From the NCBI GenBank assembly GCA_025352375.1, contig JANXTL010000066.1, forward strand, positions 1 through 56,230: a DNA stretch of 56,230 bases, in the 5' to 3' direction. The notes below the pieces were generated by a model. That model saw only the letters and a list, made by a program, of their open reading frames with translations. It had not been told where the DNA came from and made no database searches. The translations under genes were made by a program, and so were the position numbers. Source of the stretch: Acetobacteraceae bacterium (GTDB lineage Bacteria > Pseudomonadota > Alphaproteobacteria > Acetobacterales > Acetobacteraceae). Each line of letters begins with the position of its first letter. Within the stretch, counting starts at the first letter, position 1. This document shows positions 39,770-48,237 of this stretch, one piece after another.

Positions 39770-40030
39770 TCACTTGGCAGGCATCATTTTCATGGCGCCG
39801 TCCATGTGCATCATGCACCCGGCGTTGTCGCTTTTGGCCATCATTTCCCGGGCCATGGTCATTTCTTTCATGGCGGCGTCCCTTTTGGTTGCGTCGCTCA
39901 TTGCTGCAACATCCGCATCCATCTTGGTCATGTCGGCCTGGGTGCAGGTTGCGGCGCTGGCCCCACTTGTAGCCGCAAGCACCGTCAGAACGCACGCTGA
40001 TGCGACACACATGAGTGTGGATTTGAACAT
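39770..40030 (-). CDS. small exported Met-rich protein
   Basis: An 86-residue protein. The signal peptide is MFKSTLMCVASACVLTVLAA, with likely cleavage after GASA. The mature part of about 60 residues has 14 methionines, including AAMKEMTMAREMMAKS and CMMHMDGAMKMM, plus two cysteines and one histidine, which would suit periplasmic Cu(I) or other soft-metal binding. The ATG at 40030 follows GGGAAG. It ends at a strong terminator and is therefore mono-cistronic, though next to the Mo/cytochrome b pair. Function unknown. Confidence 0.8.
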   Translation of the reverse strand: MFKSTLMCVASACVLTVLAATSGASAATCTQADMTKMDADVAAMSDATKRDAAMKEMTMAREMMAKSDNAGCMMHMDGAMKMMPAK

Positions 40031-40252
40031 GGTTTTCACTTCCCTATAAGCGGACCAAAGGCAGGATGCCGCTGGATGCCGCAATCCAAAGTTATTAACG
40101 AAGAACTTCGAAGGGCAGCCCCGGAATCTACGCACGTGGCGTGGCTCAAGTCCGACCATGACTGTCTCACGAGACCGACCGGAGAGTGAACGGGTAGGCC
40201 GATTGGCTTAACGCCGATCCGGCGAAAATAAATGTCGCGAACCCCCGTTTTG

Positions 40253-40268
40253 TAAACCTTTCGTTAAC
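40253..40268 (+). promoter_or_regulatory. CtrA-like site TAAA-N7-TTAAC
   Basis: TAAA (40253-40256) and TTAAC (40264-40268) with a 7-bp spacer, one mismatch from the CtrA consensus, 46 bp before the dctP ATG. Its spacer (cctttcg) is nearly the same as that of the site at 1404-1419 (cctttcc). The rest of the 283-bp gap shows nothing I recognise. Confidence 0.4.
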
Positions 40269-40313
40269 CTTCTCCCTGGATACTGCCTCCGACACCACAG
40301 GAGACGCATCCCA

Positions 40314-41369
40314 ATGACACACGGATTGACCCGCCGAAACCTTGCATTGGCGCTGGACGCCGCTGCTGTACTACCCGCGTCGAGGGCGCGTGCCGCCGAG
40401 TTCACGCTGCGCTTCGCATCGATCAACCCGGCCAATAGTATGACCTACGACAAGGTGCTGATGCCGTTCGCACAAGCGGTGGAAGCGGAATCCGGTGGCA
40501 GGATCGAGGTCGCGCTGAAACCGATGGGGGGCTACGGCAAGTCAGTCGACCTGTTCAATATGGCCGAACGCGGCGATATTGAGATCGCCGCGACCGTGCA
40601 GGGTTACAACGCTGGGCGATTCCCGCGGTCCTCGGTCATGGAACTGCCGCTGATGTTCGATTCCTCGGCGACAGGCACCAAGATACTGTGGAAGTTGTTT
40701 ACGGATGGCGACATCGCCGCCGATTACGCCGCGGTCAAAGTGCTGGGGCTGTACGTGTCGCCGCCATTCGGTATCTTCACCAGCGGCAAGAAAATCGAGC
40801 AACTCAGGGACCTGCGCGGCCTGCGTATCCGCACTCCCGGCCCGACGATGGGACTGGCGCTGTCCCGCCTCGGGGCGATTCCGGTCGGGGTCCCGGTCGA
40901 CATGGTCGGCGACATGCTGGAAAGTCACACCATCAATGCCATCACCTTCGGATGGGATACGCTGCTCACCGGCAAAGGCTCTGCCGGCAAGATGCTGACC
41001 GATCAGGTGAATGTCCTGCTGGACGCCAATTTTGCCGCGCCCACGCTCATGATCGTCATGAACCGAGCGAAATGGGACGCATTGCCGCCCGACCTGCGCG
41101 CCATCGTGGACAAACACAGCGAACGCCTGATCGGCGGCAATGCCAAAGTGCGCGATGAGGCGGAAACCGCCGCCAAAGCCAAATTGCGGGCGGATCCGCG
41201 CTTCACGTGTCGCGAGCTGACGGCCGACCAACGGGCGGAAATGGCCCGGCTGATCGAGCCCGCGGTCGCGGACTGGAAAGCGTCTATGGCGCACCAGGGT
41301 ATCGACGGGGAGGCGCTATACGAAAAAGCGCGCTCCCTCGCGCGGCAATTCAATACCGCCGCGCGTTGA
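40314..41369 (+). CDS. TRAP-type solute-binding protein (DctP family), orphan
   Basis: A 351-residue periplasmic binding protein. The N-terminus THGLTRRNLALALDAAAVLP has a twin arginine, though weakly hydrophobic. The DctP fold is shown by FTLRFASINPANSMTYDKVL, DLRGLRIRTPGPTMGLALSR (with the Arg that binds carboxylates) and VMNRAKWDALPPDLRAIVDK. No dctQ or dctM membrane genes are near. Instead a chemoreceptor follows 30 bp downstream, so it probably presents an organic acid to that receptor, or feeds a TRAP permease elsewhere. Confidence 0.9.
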   Translation: MTHGLTRRNLALALDAAAVLPASRARAAEFTLRFASINPANSMTYDKVLMPFAQAVEAESGGRIEVALKPMGGYGKSVDLFNMAERGDIEIAATVQGYNAGRFPRSSVMELPLMFDSSATGTKILWKLFTDGDIAADYAAVKVLGLYVSPPFGIFTSGKKIEQLRDLRGLRIRTPGPTMGLALSRLGAIPVGVPVDMVGDMLESHTINAITFGWDTLLTGKGSAGKMLTDQVNVLLDANFAAPTLMIVMNRAKWDALPPDLRAIVDKHSERLIGGNAKVRDEAETAAKAKLRADPRFTCRELTADQRAEMARLIEPAVADWKASMAHQGIDGEALYEKARSLARQFNTAAR

Positions 41370-41399
41370 TCGGCCGAATGCCAGCAACCGGAGCACACC

Positions 41400-43532
41400 A
41401 TGGTCCTCGCTATCCATAACTGGGGCATTCGCGCCCGCTTGTTTCTGGCATTCGGTGCCATCGCCAGTCTCACGATCGCGGCGTGCGTGGCCGCGTATCT
41501 GGTGTTGGCCGGCGTCGGCGACACGCTGCGAGTCATTACCCGGCAGGCCGTGCCGCAGGCGGTCCTCGGTCTGGAAGTGGCGGCGCAGGCGGCGGCGTTG
41601 GCCGCCCAGGCGCCCAACTTGCTTGCCGCCACCACACAGGATCAGCGGCGTCGGCGTGGCGCCGATTTGACCAAGGCCAGGAACGATCTGGCACAGCGGG
41701 TCAACGCCCTTGCGGCCTTCCCGGGCGGGCGTCAGGCCGCTGCCGCGCTAACCGAATCGACGACAAAGTTGAACGAACGGCTGGACCGGTTAGATGCCGT
41801 GGTTGGCACGCGCATTACGCTCATAGTGCAGCGGGACGGCGCCGCCGCCACCGCCGAACGAGCCCGCGCGGCAGTGGCCACGGTCCTGCATCCGGCCTGG
41901 GAGAAGGTCCGCTCCCGTATCGAGATGACATCGATGGCCGTCGGCGGCGACCAACAGGCCACCACCCGAACGTTGTTGCAATTGACGGCCTTCGACGTAC
42001 CGTTGTCGCAGGCGATGGCCGATTTGTCGTCGGATAGCAACGAGATGCTCGGCCTGCTGGTCCGCGCCAGCCAGGCTGCGTCGCCGGAGGCCCTCGCCGG
42101 ATTGCGCCGCGACCTGACGACGCTAACAGAGCGACTGGAGGAGCGAACCGATGTCGCGGAAAACCTGACCCCGACTCCGGGGTTGCGGACGGCGATCGAG
42201 GCTCTGGCAGGGTTAGGCACCAAACCCGACAACGTGTTCGCGCTGCGGGCATCGGAACTGCAAGCGCTCGCGGATGGGCGGCAGGCATTGGCCGATGCCC
42301 GCGATGTCGCCGTCGAGCTCGGCAACCGGGTCGACGCTCAGGTCGCAGCCGGGCAGACTGCGATCCACGCCTCGACCGATACGTCCGAGGCGCAGATCGG
42401 CCTCGGTTTGTGGATAATGGCCGCCCTGGCGGCGGTCGGCGTCGTTGCGTCGCTGTTGATCGCCTGGCTGTACATCGGCCGCAATCTGGTCGCCCGGGTG
42501 GTCGCGCTGAACGGGGTTATGGTGCGGCTGTCCGATGGGGACCTGACGGCGCAGGTGGCGCTGTCGCGGCACCACGACGAAATCGCGCACATGGCGGCGA
42601 CGGTCGGTGTGTTCCGCGATAGCATGATCCGCGCCGAACGCCTGACCGACGAGCGTGCGGCAGAACAGGCGGTGAGAGAAAAGCGCGCCGAACGGCTGGA
42701 CAGCCTGACGCAGGGGTTCGAAGGCCAGGTCGGCGGCCTTGTGGGTCTCGTATCCTCCGCCGCGGCGCAATTGCAGACCACGGCGCGGTCGATGACCGGA
42801 ACCGCCAGCGACACCACGCAACAGGCCGCCAATGTCGCGGCGGCGGCGGAGGAAGCCAGCACTAACGTTCAGACCGTCGCCAGCGCGGCGGAGGAACTGG
42901 CGGCATCGATCGGCGAAATCTCCCGCCAGGTGGCGCAATCTGCCAAGGTCGCCGGCAAGGCGGTCGAGGATGCGAAGCGCACCGATACCGTCGTCCGCGC
43001 GCTGGCCGAGGGTGCGCAAAAGATCGGGGAGGTCGTGGGCTTGATCAGCAACATTGCCGGTCAGACCAATCTGCTGGCGTTGAACGCGACGATCGAGGCC
43101 GCCCGGGCTGGCGATGCCGGCAAAGGCTTCGCCGTGGTGGCGAGCGAAGTCAAAAGCCTGGCCACCCAGACCGCCAAGGCGACCGAGGATATCGGCCGGC
43201 AAATTGCCCAGATCCAGGCATCGACGGCGGAGGCGGTGGCGGCCATCCAAGGCATCGGTAACACGATCGGCGAGGTCAGCGAGATCGCCGCCGCGATCGC
43301 CGCGGCGGTAGAGGAACAGGGCGCCGCGACGCAGGAAATTGCCCGCAATGTGCAACAGGTCTCGGCCGGGACTTTGGCGGTGACGACCAATATCGCCGGC
43401 GTGGGGCAGGGCGCCAACAACACCGGCGCGGCCGCGACCGAGGTACTCGACGCGGCCGGCGCGCTGACCCGTCAGGCGGAGGAGCTGAACGGCGTGGTGA
43501 CCGTGTTTATCCGGCAGGTGAAAACGGCCTAA
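41400..43532 (+). CDS. methyl-accepting chemotaxis protein
   Basis: A 710-residue transmembrane chemoreceptor. TM1 at about 14-37 ([20 protein letters not shown]), a roughly 300-residue helical periplasmic sensor, TM2 at about 333-357, HAMP with [20 protein letters not shown], and a signalling domain whose hairpin tip is [20 protein letters not shown] (about 550-570). Coiled-coil methylation helices flank it (many Ala/Glu/Gln). There is no C-terminal CheR-docking pentapeptide. The dctP gene 30 bp upstream suggests sensing through a binding protein. The sensor helices have no recognised named domain. Confidence 0.95.
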   Translation: MVLAIHNWGIRARLFLAFGAIASLTIAACVAAYLVLAGVGDTLRVITRQAVPQAVLGLEVAAQAAALAAQAPNLLAATTQDQRRRRGADLTKARNDLAQRVNALAAFPGGRQAAAALTESTTKLNERLDRLDAVVGTRITLIVQRDGAAATAERARAAVATVLHPAWEKVRSRIEMTSMAVGGDQQATTRTLLQLTAFDVPLSQAMADLSSDSNEMLGLLVRASQAASPEALAGLRRDLTTLTERLEERTDVAENLTPTPGLRTAIEALAGLGTKPDNVFALRASELQALADGRQALADARDVAVELGNRVDAQVAAGQTAIHASTDTSEAQIGLGLWIMAALAAVGVVASLLIAWLYIGRNLVARVVALNGVMVRLSDGDLTAQVALSRHHDEIAHMAATVGVFRDSMIRAERLTDERAAEQAVREKRAERLDSLTQGFEGQVGGLVGLVSSAAAQLQTTARSMTGTASDTTQQAANVAAAAEEASTNVQTVASAAEELAASIGEISRQVAQSAKVAGKAVEDAKRTDTVVRALAEGAQKIGEVVGLISNIAGQTNLLALNATIEAARAGDAGKGFAVVASEVKSLATQTAKATEDIGRQIAQIQASTAEAVAAIQGIGNTIGEVSEIAAAIAAAVEEQGAATQEIARNVQQVSAGTLAVTTNIAGVGQGANNTGAAATEVLDAAGALTRQAEELNGVVTVFIRQVKTA

Positions 43533-43541
43533 AGCTAGAGC

Positions 43542-43654
43542 GTGATCGCCTGAGGCTGACTTCAACCTCGGGCGTGAATCACCCTCTCAAACAAAGGCTT
43601 AGACCATGATCCAACGCCGAGATCGCGTGCAACCTCAAAAGATCATGGTCTAAG
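43542..43654. repeat. double palindromic element between MCP and MFS genes
   Basis: First palindrome: GTGATCGCCTGAGG (43542-43555) against CCTCGGGCGTGAATCAC (43566-43582). Second, perfect over 14 bp: CTTAGACCATGATC (43598-43611) and GATCATGGTCTAAG (43641-43654), the latter covering the MFS stop codon. This is an interspersed alphaproteobacterial element type; it may end transcription from both convergent genes. Confidence 0.75.
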
Positions 43655-45242
43655 GATCCGCCGCCAGATAACGCGCCGGCCGGTTGGCCTCGTGCTGGTA
43701 GTTCGCCGCCCTGGCCAGAACGGCGCGATCGGTATCCGACAGGCGCCCAGCCTCCCGCAGATGATCGGTCCAGCTTTCCATCGACCAGATTTCAACCCAA
43801 CCCTCGGGGTGAGCGACATTTTCGTAAAGCTGCCAAAACTGCGCCCCGGTGCGGCCCCGCAGCAGGCGCACTTCGCGCATGATCCCCATGAAGGCATCGC
43901 GCTCCGCCGAGGTCACCATGTAGTGCGCGGTTTCCATCACCCGTCCCCGCGCATTGCGCAGCAGCGGCACCAATTCGGCGGCGGGCGCTTCCGGCATCAA
44001 CGCGTTTTCGCTGCGAGCGGGCGCGGTCACCGGAACGAAAGCCTCGATCCGGAACCCCAAAGCACCGAAGGCCAGCGCGGCCCCTACCCCTGCCGCTATC
44101 GCCAATGTGACCGGCATGCCGATATGAACGGCGAGCCAGCCCCAACCGAACGAGCCTACCGTCAGCGCCCCGTTCTGCGCCAACTGGTAGATCGACAGCC
44201 CCCGAGCCCGCACCCACGGCGGGCAAACCAGCTGCGCCGCCGCTTGCATGGTGGCATAGGCGGAGGTCCAGCCTATCCCGAACAGCAGCATCCCGAACGC
44301 GGCCAGCGTCCAATGGTGCGCCAACGACAACAGCGCCATCCCGGCGCAGGACGACAGCGTACACAACAGCACTGTCTGCCCCCGGCTGAACCGCGCCCGG
44401 AACATCGGCAGCAGCATGCCGGAGGCAACCCCGCCGGCGCCCATCGCGCCCAGGATCACGCCATACATACCTGCTCCCAGCCCAAGCTCCTGCCGCACGA
44501 ACAGCGGCAGCAACCCCCATGGCGCGGCGCAGGGGATCGAGTAAGCGATGGTGCGCATCATCGCCGAGCGGATCGCCGGGGTGTTGCGCACAAAACGCAT
44601 GCCGGCGCGCATGGCCGACAGGAAATGTTCTCGAGGAAGGCCGGTGAAATGGCGGGCGTTGCGGCGCCAGGTCACCAGCGAGACGATCACCACCAGGATC
44701 GACACCGCATACAAACTGAACGCAAGGCTCGGCCCACCCAACAAAATCAAAAAGCCGGCCAACGCCGGGCCGACGGCGCGCGTCAGGTTGAACCCGATGC
44801 CGTTCAGCGCGATGGCCTGCACCAGGTCCTCGCGCGGGACGAGTTCGGGAACGACCGCGCTCCAGGCAGGGTTGTTCAGCGCGGAGCCGATGCCGATGGC
44901 GAACGTTAGGATGAGCAGCCAGGGCGCGGTCATCGCACCGGACAGCGTCAGGATCGCGAGCAACGCGGCGGCGGCGCAGGTCCAGATCTGGCAACCGATC
45001 AAAAAGATGCGGCGGTCGACGATATCCGCCATGGCGCCGCCGGGAATTGCCAGCAGGAACACGGGCATGATGGTCGCGGCCTGCACCATCGACACAATGA
45101 GCGGGTCCGGAGCGAGCGTGGTCATCAACCAGCCGGCGCCGGTATTCTGCAACCACATGCCCAACCAGGCGATGACACCCGCGCCCCACAGGGTACGAAA
45201 GACGCTGTTGCGCAGTGGCACGAGGGCGGCGGGAAGGGCCAT
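43650..45242 (-). CDS. MFS transporter with C-terminal ABM-like domain
   Basis: A 530-residue protein. Residues 1-420 are a 12-helix MFS carrier of the EntS-like (DUF894/TIGR00900) branch, with FLLAIPGGAMADIVDRRIFL between helices 2 and 3 and ALNGIGFNLTRAVGPALAG later. From about residue 430 a soluble domain follows: AHYMVTSAERDAFMGIMREV, GAQFWQLYENVAHPEGWVEI and SWTDHLREAGRLSDTDRAVL. This resembles the dimeric alpha/beta-barrel of antibiotic-biosynthesis monooxygenases and is often fused to this MFS branch. The export substrate is unknown. Convergent with the chemoreceptor. Confidence 0.88.
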   Translation of the reverse strand: MALPAALVPLRNSVFRTLWGAGVIAWLGMWLQNTGAGWLMTTLAPDPLIVSMVQAATIMPVFLLAIPGGAMADIVDRRIFLIGCQIWTCAAAALLAILTLSGAMTAPWLLILTFAIGIGSALNNPAWSAVVPELVPREDLVQAIALNGIGFNLTRAVGPALAGFLILLGGPSLAFSLYAVSILVVIVSLVTWRRNARHFTGLPREHFLSAMRAGMRFVRNTPAIRSAMMRTIAYSIPCAAPWGLLPLFVRQELGLGAGMYGVILGAMGAGGVASGMLLPMFRARFSRGQTVLLCTLSSCAGMALLSLAHHWTLAAFGMLLFGIGWTSAYATMQAAAQLVCPPWVRARGLSIYQLAQNGALTVGSFGWGWLAVHIGMPVTLAIAAGVGAALAFGALGFRIEAFVPVTAPARSENALMPEAPAAELVPLLRNARGRVMETAHYMVTSAERDAFMGIMREVRLLRGRTGAQFWQLYENVAHPEGWVEIWSMESWTDHLREAGRLSDTDRAVLARAANYQHEANRPARYLAADP

Positions 45243-45346
45243 CAGGCGATCGTTCGATTCGGCATGCGGGACATATACGGTGCAATCGCGACTATTTCAT
45301 GAGAAACTCGCGCGAACCGGCAAAAGCGATTGGAAAGGAACGGGCC

Positions 45347-45859
45347 ATGCCCGACGACGGCAAGATTTCGGGACTTTACGATCGGGATTTCTACGAGTGG
45401 TCCGGCCAGCAGGCGCGGGCGATCCGTGCGGCTCGGGTCGCGCTGTCCGATAGCCGCGTCAACGACATCCGCGCGAGCCTGACGGAAATGGACTGGGAGA
45501 ATATCGCCGAGGAGATCGAATCATTGGGCAAGCGCGACCGTCGTGAGTTACAGAACCGCATTGCCACGGTGATCGAGCATCTCATCAAGTTGCAGTTCAG
45601 TCCGGCCGACGAACCGCGCGAAGGATGGCGGGATACCGTCCGCCGGTCACGGGATGAGATTGAGATGCTCCTCGATGACAGCCCATCTTTACGCCCGATG
45701 GTGCCTGGGCTAGCGAATAAGGCCACTCGCAATGCGCTGCGTTACGCCATCGACGGCTTGCGTAACCACGCCGAGATCGACGGCGCGGCGTCCGCAATTC
45801 CGGCAGAATATACCCAAGACCAAATCCTTAACGACTGGTGGCCGGAGGCTCGCACGTGA
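45347..45859 (+). CDS. DUF29 family protein
   Basis: A 170-residue helical protein with the DUF29 core: LYDRDFYEWSGQQARAIR, DWENIAEEIESLGKRDRREL, VIEHLIKLQFSP and WRDTVRRSRDEIEMLLDDSPSL. Function is unknown; the family expands in cyanobacteria and Acetobacteraceae. The ATG at 45347 has AAAGGAA before it. Its stop overlaps the GTG start of the HDAC-like gene (GTGA), so the two are coupled. It is divergent from the MFS gene with a shared 104-bp promoter gap. Confidence 0.9.
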   Translation: MPDDGKISGLYDRDFYEWSGQQARAIRAARVALSDSRVNDIRASLTEMDWENIAEEIESLGKRDRRELQNRIATVIEHLIKLQFSPADEPREGWRDTVRRSRDEIEMLLDDSPSLRPMVPGLANKATRNALRYAIDGLRNHAEIDGAASAIPAEYTQDQILNDWWPEART

Positions 45860-46890
45860 AAGTCTTCTGGAATCCCGCCCAACTAACCCACGCCCCCGCC
45901 TTCTTCCTGGCGCGCGGCACCGTCCGCGCGAACTTCGAAGTTCCAGCCCGCGCGGAGGCGCTGCTGGAGGCGTGCCGAGCGATGGGAATGGATGCGGTGA
46001 CGCCGCCGCCGGTCGATATCGCGACGCTGGTGGCGGTGCACGACCCCGCCTATCTGACCTTCCTCCGCGACGGTTACGCCGCGTGGTCGGATATCCCCGA
46101 TGCGGGTCCCGAAATAGTCGCGAACCACCACCCCTCCCCCGAAATGATGGCGAACGGCGCCCGCGTGCCCTCCAACATCGTCGGTCAGGCCGGATGGTTC
46201 GTCGCCGACGCCGCCTGTCCGATCGGACCCCACACGTGGGAGGCCGCGTTCCACGCCGCAGCCGGGGCCGTCGCCGCCGCGGACGAAGCCGCTCGGGGTT
46301 TCAATGCCTACGCCCTGGCCCGTCCGCCCGGCCATCACGCGTTCAAAGCGCGCGCCGGGGGCCATTGTTATCTGAACAACGCGGCGATTGCCGCCGAACG
46401 GCTCCGCGCCAAAGGGGCGGACCGGGTCGCGATCCTGGACATCGACAGCCACCACGGCAACGGCACGCAGGGGATATTCTGGGATCGGCCCGATGTTCTG
46501 TGCGTGTCGGTGCACGGCGACCCCAACCGGTATTACCCTTGGTTCACGGGCCATGCCTCGGAACGCGGCGGCGGCGATGGCGCGGGTTGCACGCTGAATT
46601 TTCCTCTGGCGATCGGAACGGGCGATGACGGCTGGCTGGACGCGGTGGCAACCGGTGTCGCCGATGCGCGCGCCTATGGGGCAGAGGCGGTGGTGGTCAG
46701 CCTGGGCTTCGACGCCTCGGTCGACGAACCCCTGAACGCCCTGTCAGTCTCGGCGGACGGATTCGCCCGAGCCGGCGCCGCGATCGGCGCGCTCAGTCTT
46801 CCGACGGCGATCGTGCAGGAGGGCGGCTACAATGTTGGCGTCATCGGCGGTCTATTGACACGCTTCCTCACGGGATTTGGGAACCTGTAG
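45856..46890 (+). CDS. histone-deacetylase-superfamily amidohydrolase (acetylpolyamine type)
   Basis: A 344-residue arginase/deacetylase-fold enzyme. The active-site histidines are in ALARPPGHHAFKARAGGHCY (His160, His161), zinc ligands in ILDIDSHHGNGTQ (Asp197, His199), and the third Asp in VSLGFDASVDEPL; the C-terminal IVQEGGYNVGVIGG is a signature of the bacterial members. Such enzymes remove acetyl groups from polyamines or from proteins. GTG start at 45856 overlaps the DUF29 stop. The 3' end overlaps a small minus-strand gene by 39 bp. Confidence 0.93.
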   Translation: MKVFWNPAQLTHAPAFFLARGTVRANFEVPARAEALLEACRAMGMDAVTPPPVDIATLVAVHDPAYLTFLRDGYAAWSDIPDAGPEIVANHHPSPEMMANGARVPSNIVGQAGWFVADAACPIGPHTWEAAFHAAAGAVAAADEAARGFNAYALARPPGHHAFKARAGGHCYLNNAAIAAERLRAKGADRVAILDIDSHHGNGTQGIFWDRPDVLCVSVHGDPNRYYPWFTGHASERGGGDGAGCTLNFPLAIGTGDDGWLDAVATGVADARAYGAEAVVVSLGFDASVDEPLNALSVSADGFARAGAAIGALSLPTAIVQEGGYNVGVIGGLLTRFLTGFGNL

Positions 46891-47028
46891 CCCCGGCCAT
46901 TGTCGAGCGTTCATCATCAATGCCACGAATTCCGCGGCATTCACGCCGTCGCTTGCCATCACCATGCGGATCAATGGGTCGCAAAGCATGCTCTCGAAGG
47001 TCAGCTCGCCAGTCGTGTTCGAGCACAT
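46852..47028 (-). CDS. hypothetical 58-residue protein
   Basis: An ORF with a strong ribosome site, AAAGGGAGGAACC just before the ATG at 47028. The product starts MCSNTTGELTFESMLCDPLI and goes on RMVMASDGVNAAEFVALM. I recall small alphaproteobacterial proteins with a similar LTFETML...DPLIRLVM...SDGV core, but no named domain. No signal peptide, no membrane segment. The 3' end runs 39 bp into the HDAC-like gene on the other strand. It starts in the gap between that gene and the PHB-depolymerase-type gene, 77 bp from the latter's stop; both are read on the minus strand. Confidence 0.65.
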   Translation of the reverse strand: MCSNTTGELTFESMLCDPLIRMVMASDGVNAAEFVALMMNARQWPGLQVPKSREEACQ

Positions 47029-47104
47029 GGCAGGTTCCTCCCTTTGACGGTGGTATGGTGTGATCGGAAACGTCCCGAGGGTAGGTTCGGAAACTACTCA
47101 AACG

Positions 47105-48088
47105 CTACGTGGCATCGCAAAGGCCCCAGAACGCGGCGATACGCCGAGCCGCGCAAAGACCGCTATCGGTAACCCAGGCGCCGGCGCGACCTCTCCCCGG
47201 CGCGCTGGCGTCGACCGGAAATCCGTGCCCCAATCCGGCGATCGTCCATAGTTCGACAGCCGGTGGCCGGTTTGGTCGGCCCCATGCCCGTTGTCGCAAT
47301 CCCGGTTCCACCCGGTCGCTGCTTGGTTCCGCATCGAAGCCCTGCAATTCGCTCCATTGTTTGGCGAGCACCTCCGCATTGTCCGGGTCGACGGTGCGAT
47401 CGCGCTCGCCGTGCCAGATCGACAGGCGCGGCCAGGACTTTCGCGCAACCGAACCGGTCACCGACCGGACGTCGGCCGCCAGTGCCTGCCGGGTTCGGCC
47501 GGTATCGGCGCGCCGCATGCGAAGGATCGCACCGGCGGCGGACGTAGCGCAGCCGACTGGCATACCGGCGACCACACCACCGGCCGCGAACACCGCCGGG
47601 TAGGCGGCCAGTAACGACGCTGCCATGGCAGCCCCGGCCGAGAACCCAACGACGAAGATTTGTCCCGGGTCGGATCCGAAGCGCTCGGTCGCGCTGCGAA
47701 TCATCTGGCGAATGGACATCGCCTCCCCCGCCCCGCGCCGTGTGTCTCGCGCCAGGAACCAATTGAAACAGCCACCCCGATTGTTTTCATGGATTTGCGC
47801 CGGCAACAGCAGCGCGAGCCGGGCCTCGTCGGCCAAGGCAGTCCAACCGGCATCGGCGGCGAATGTCGTGGCGGTTTGGCCGCAGCCGTGCAGCACGACG
47901 ATCAGGGGCCGGCCAGCAGGGAGGCGCGGCGGCGCGTAAACCTGCATCTGCAACGCACCCGGGTTGGACCCGAAGGCCGCGGCCGCTCCGGTCGTTGGGC
48001 GGGCCGTCAGCGACGCGAGCGTCCGCCGGGCCTTGGCGGGCCGGCTTATGAACCGGCGAAGCAGCCGAGCGAACGATCTTATTCTCAT
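47105..48088 (-). CDS. PHB-depolymerase-type esterase (LpqC family)
   Basis: A 327-residue alpha/beta-hydrolase of the PHB esterase family. The nucleophile serine is in FVVGFSAGAAMAASLLAAYP, the oxyanion region in PLIVVLHGCGQTATTFAADA, GGCFNWFLARDTRRGAGEAM is a family-specific stretch, and the catalytic Asp/His are expected in WHGERDRTVDPDNAE and IAGLGHGFPVDA. The N-terminus MRIRSFARLLRRFISRP is basic and not a clear signal peptide. Whether the substrate is a storage polyester or another ester is open. Divergent from the crotonase at 48238. Confidence 0.9.
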   Translation of the reverse strand: MRIRSFARLLRRFISRPAKARRTLASLTARPTTGAAAAFGSNPGALQMQVYAPPRLPAGRPLIVVLHGCGQTATTFAADAGWTALADEARLALLLPAQIHENNRGGCFNWFLARDTRRGAGEAMSIRQMIRSATERFGSDPGQIFVVGFSAGAAMAASLLAAYPAVFAAGGVVAGMPVGCATSAAGAILRMRRADTGRTRQALAADVRSVTGSVARKSWPRLSIWHGERDRTVDPDNAEVLAKQWSELQGFDAEPSSDRVEPGLRQRAWGRPNRPPAVELWTIAGLGHGFPVDASAPGRGRAGAWVTDSGLCAARRIAAFWGLCDAT

Positions 48089-48237
48089 GCTCGGTCTATC
48101 GCTTGCTGGGGCAGCCCGAGGTAAGAATCGGAAAGTGCTCAGGCTGGGCGACGTCCCCCTGTGACCGAACGAAACATCGGTGCTATGACACTTGCCTCTC
48201 GAAATCGAATGCGATGCTAATCGAAGGGCAGACAACC

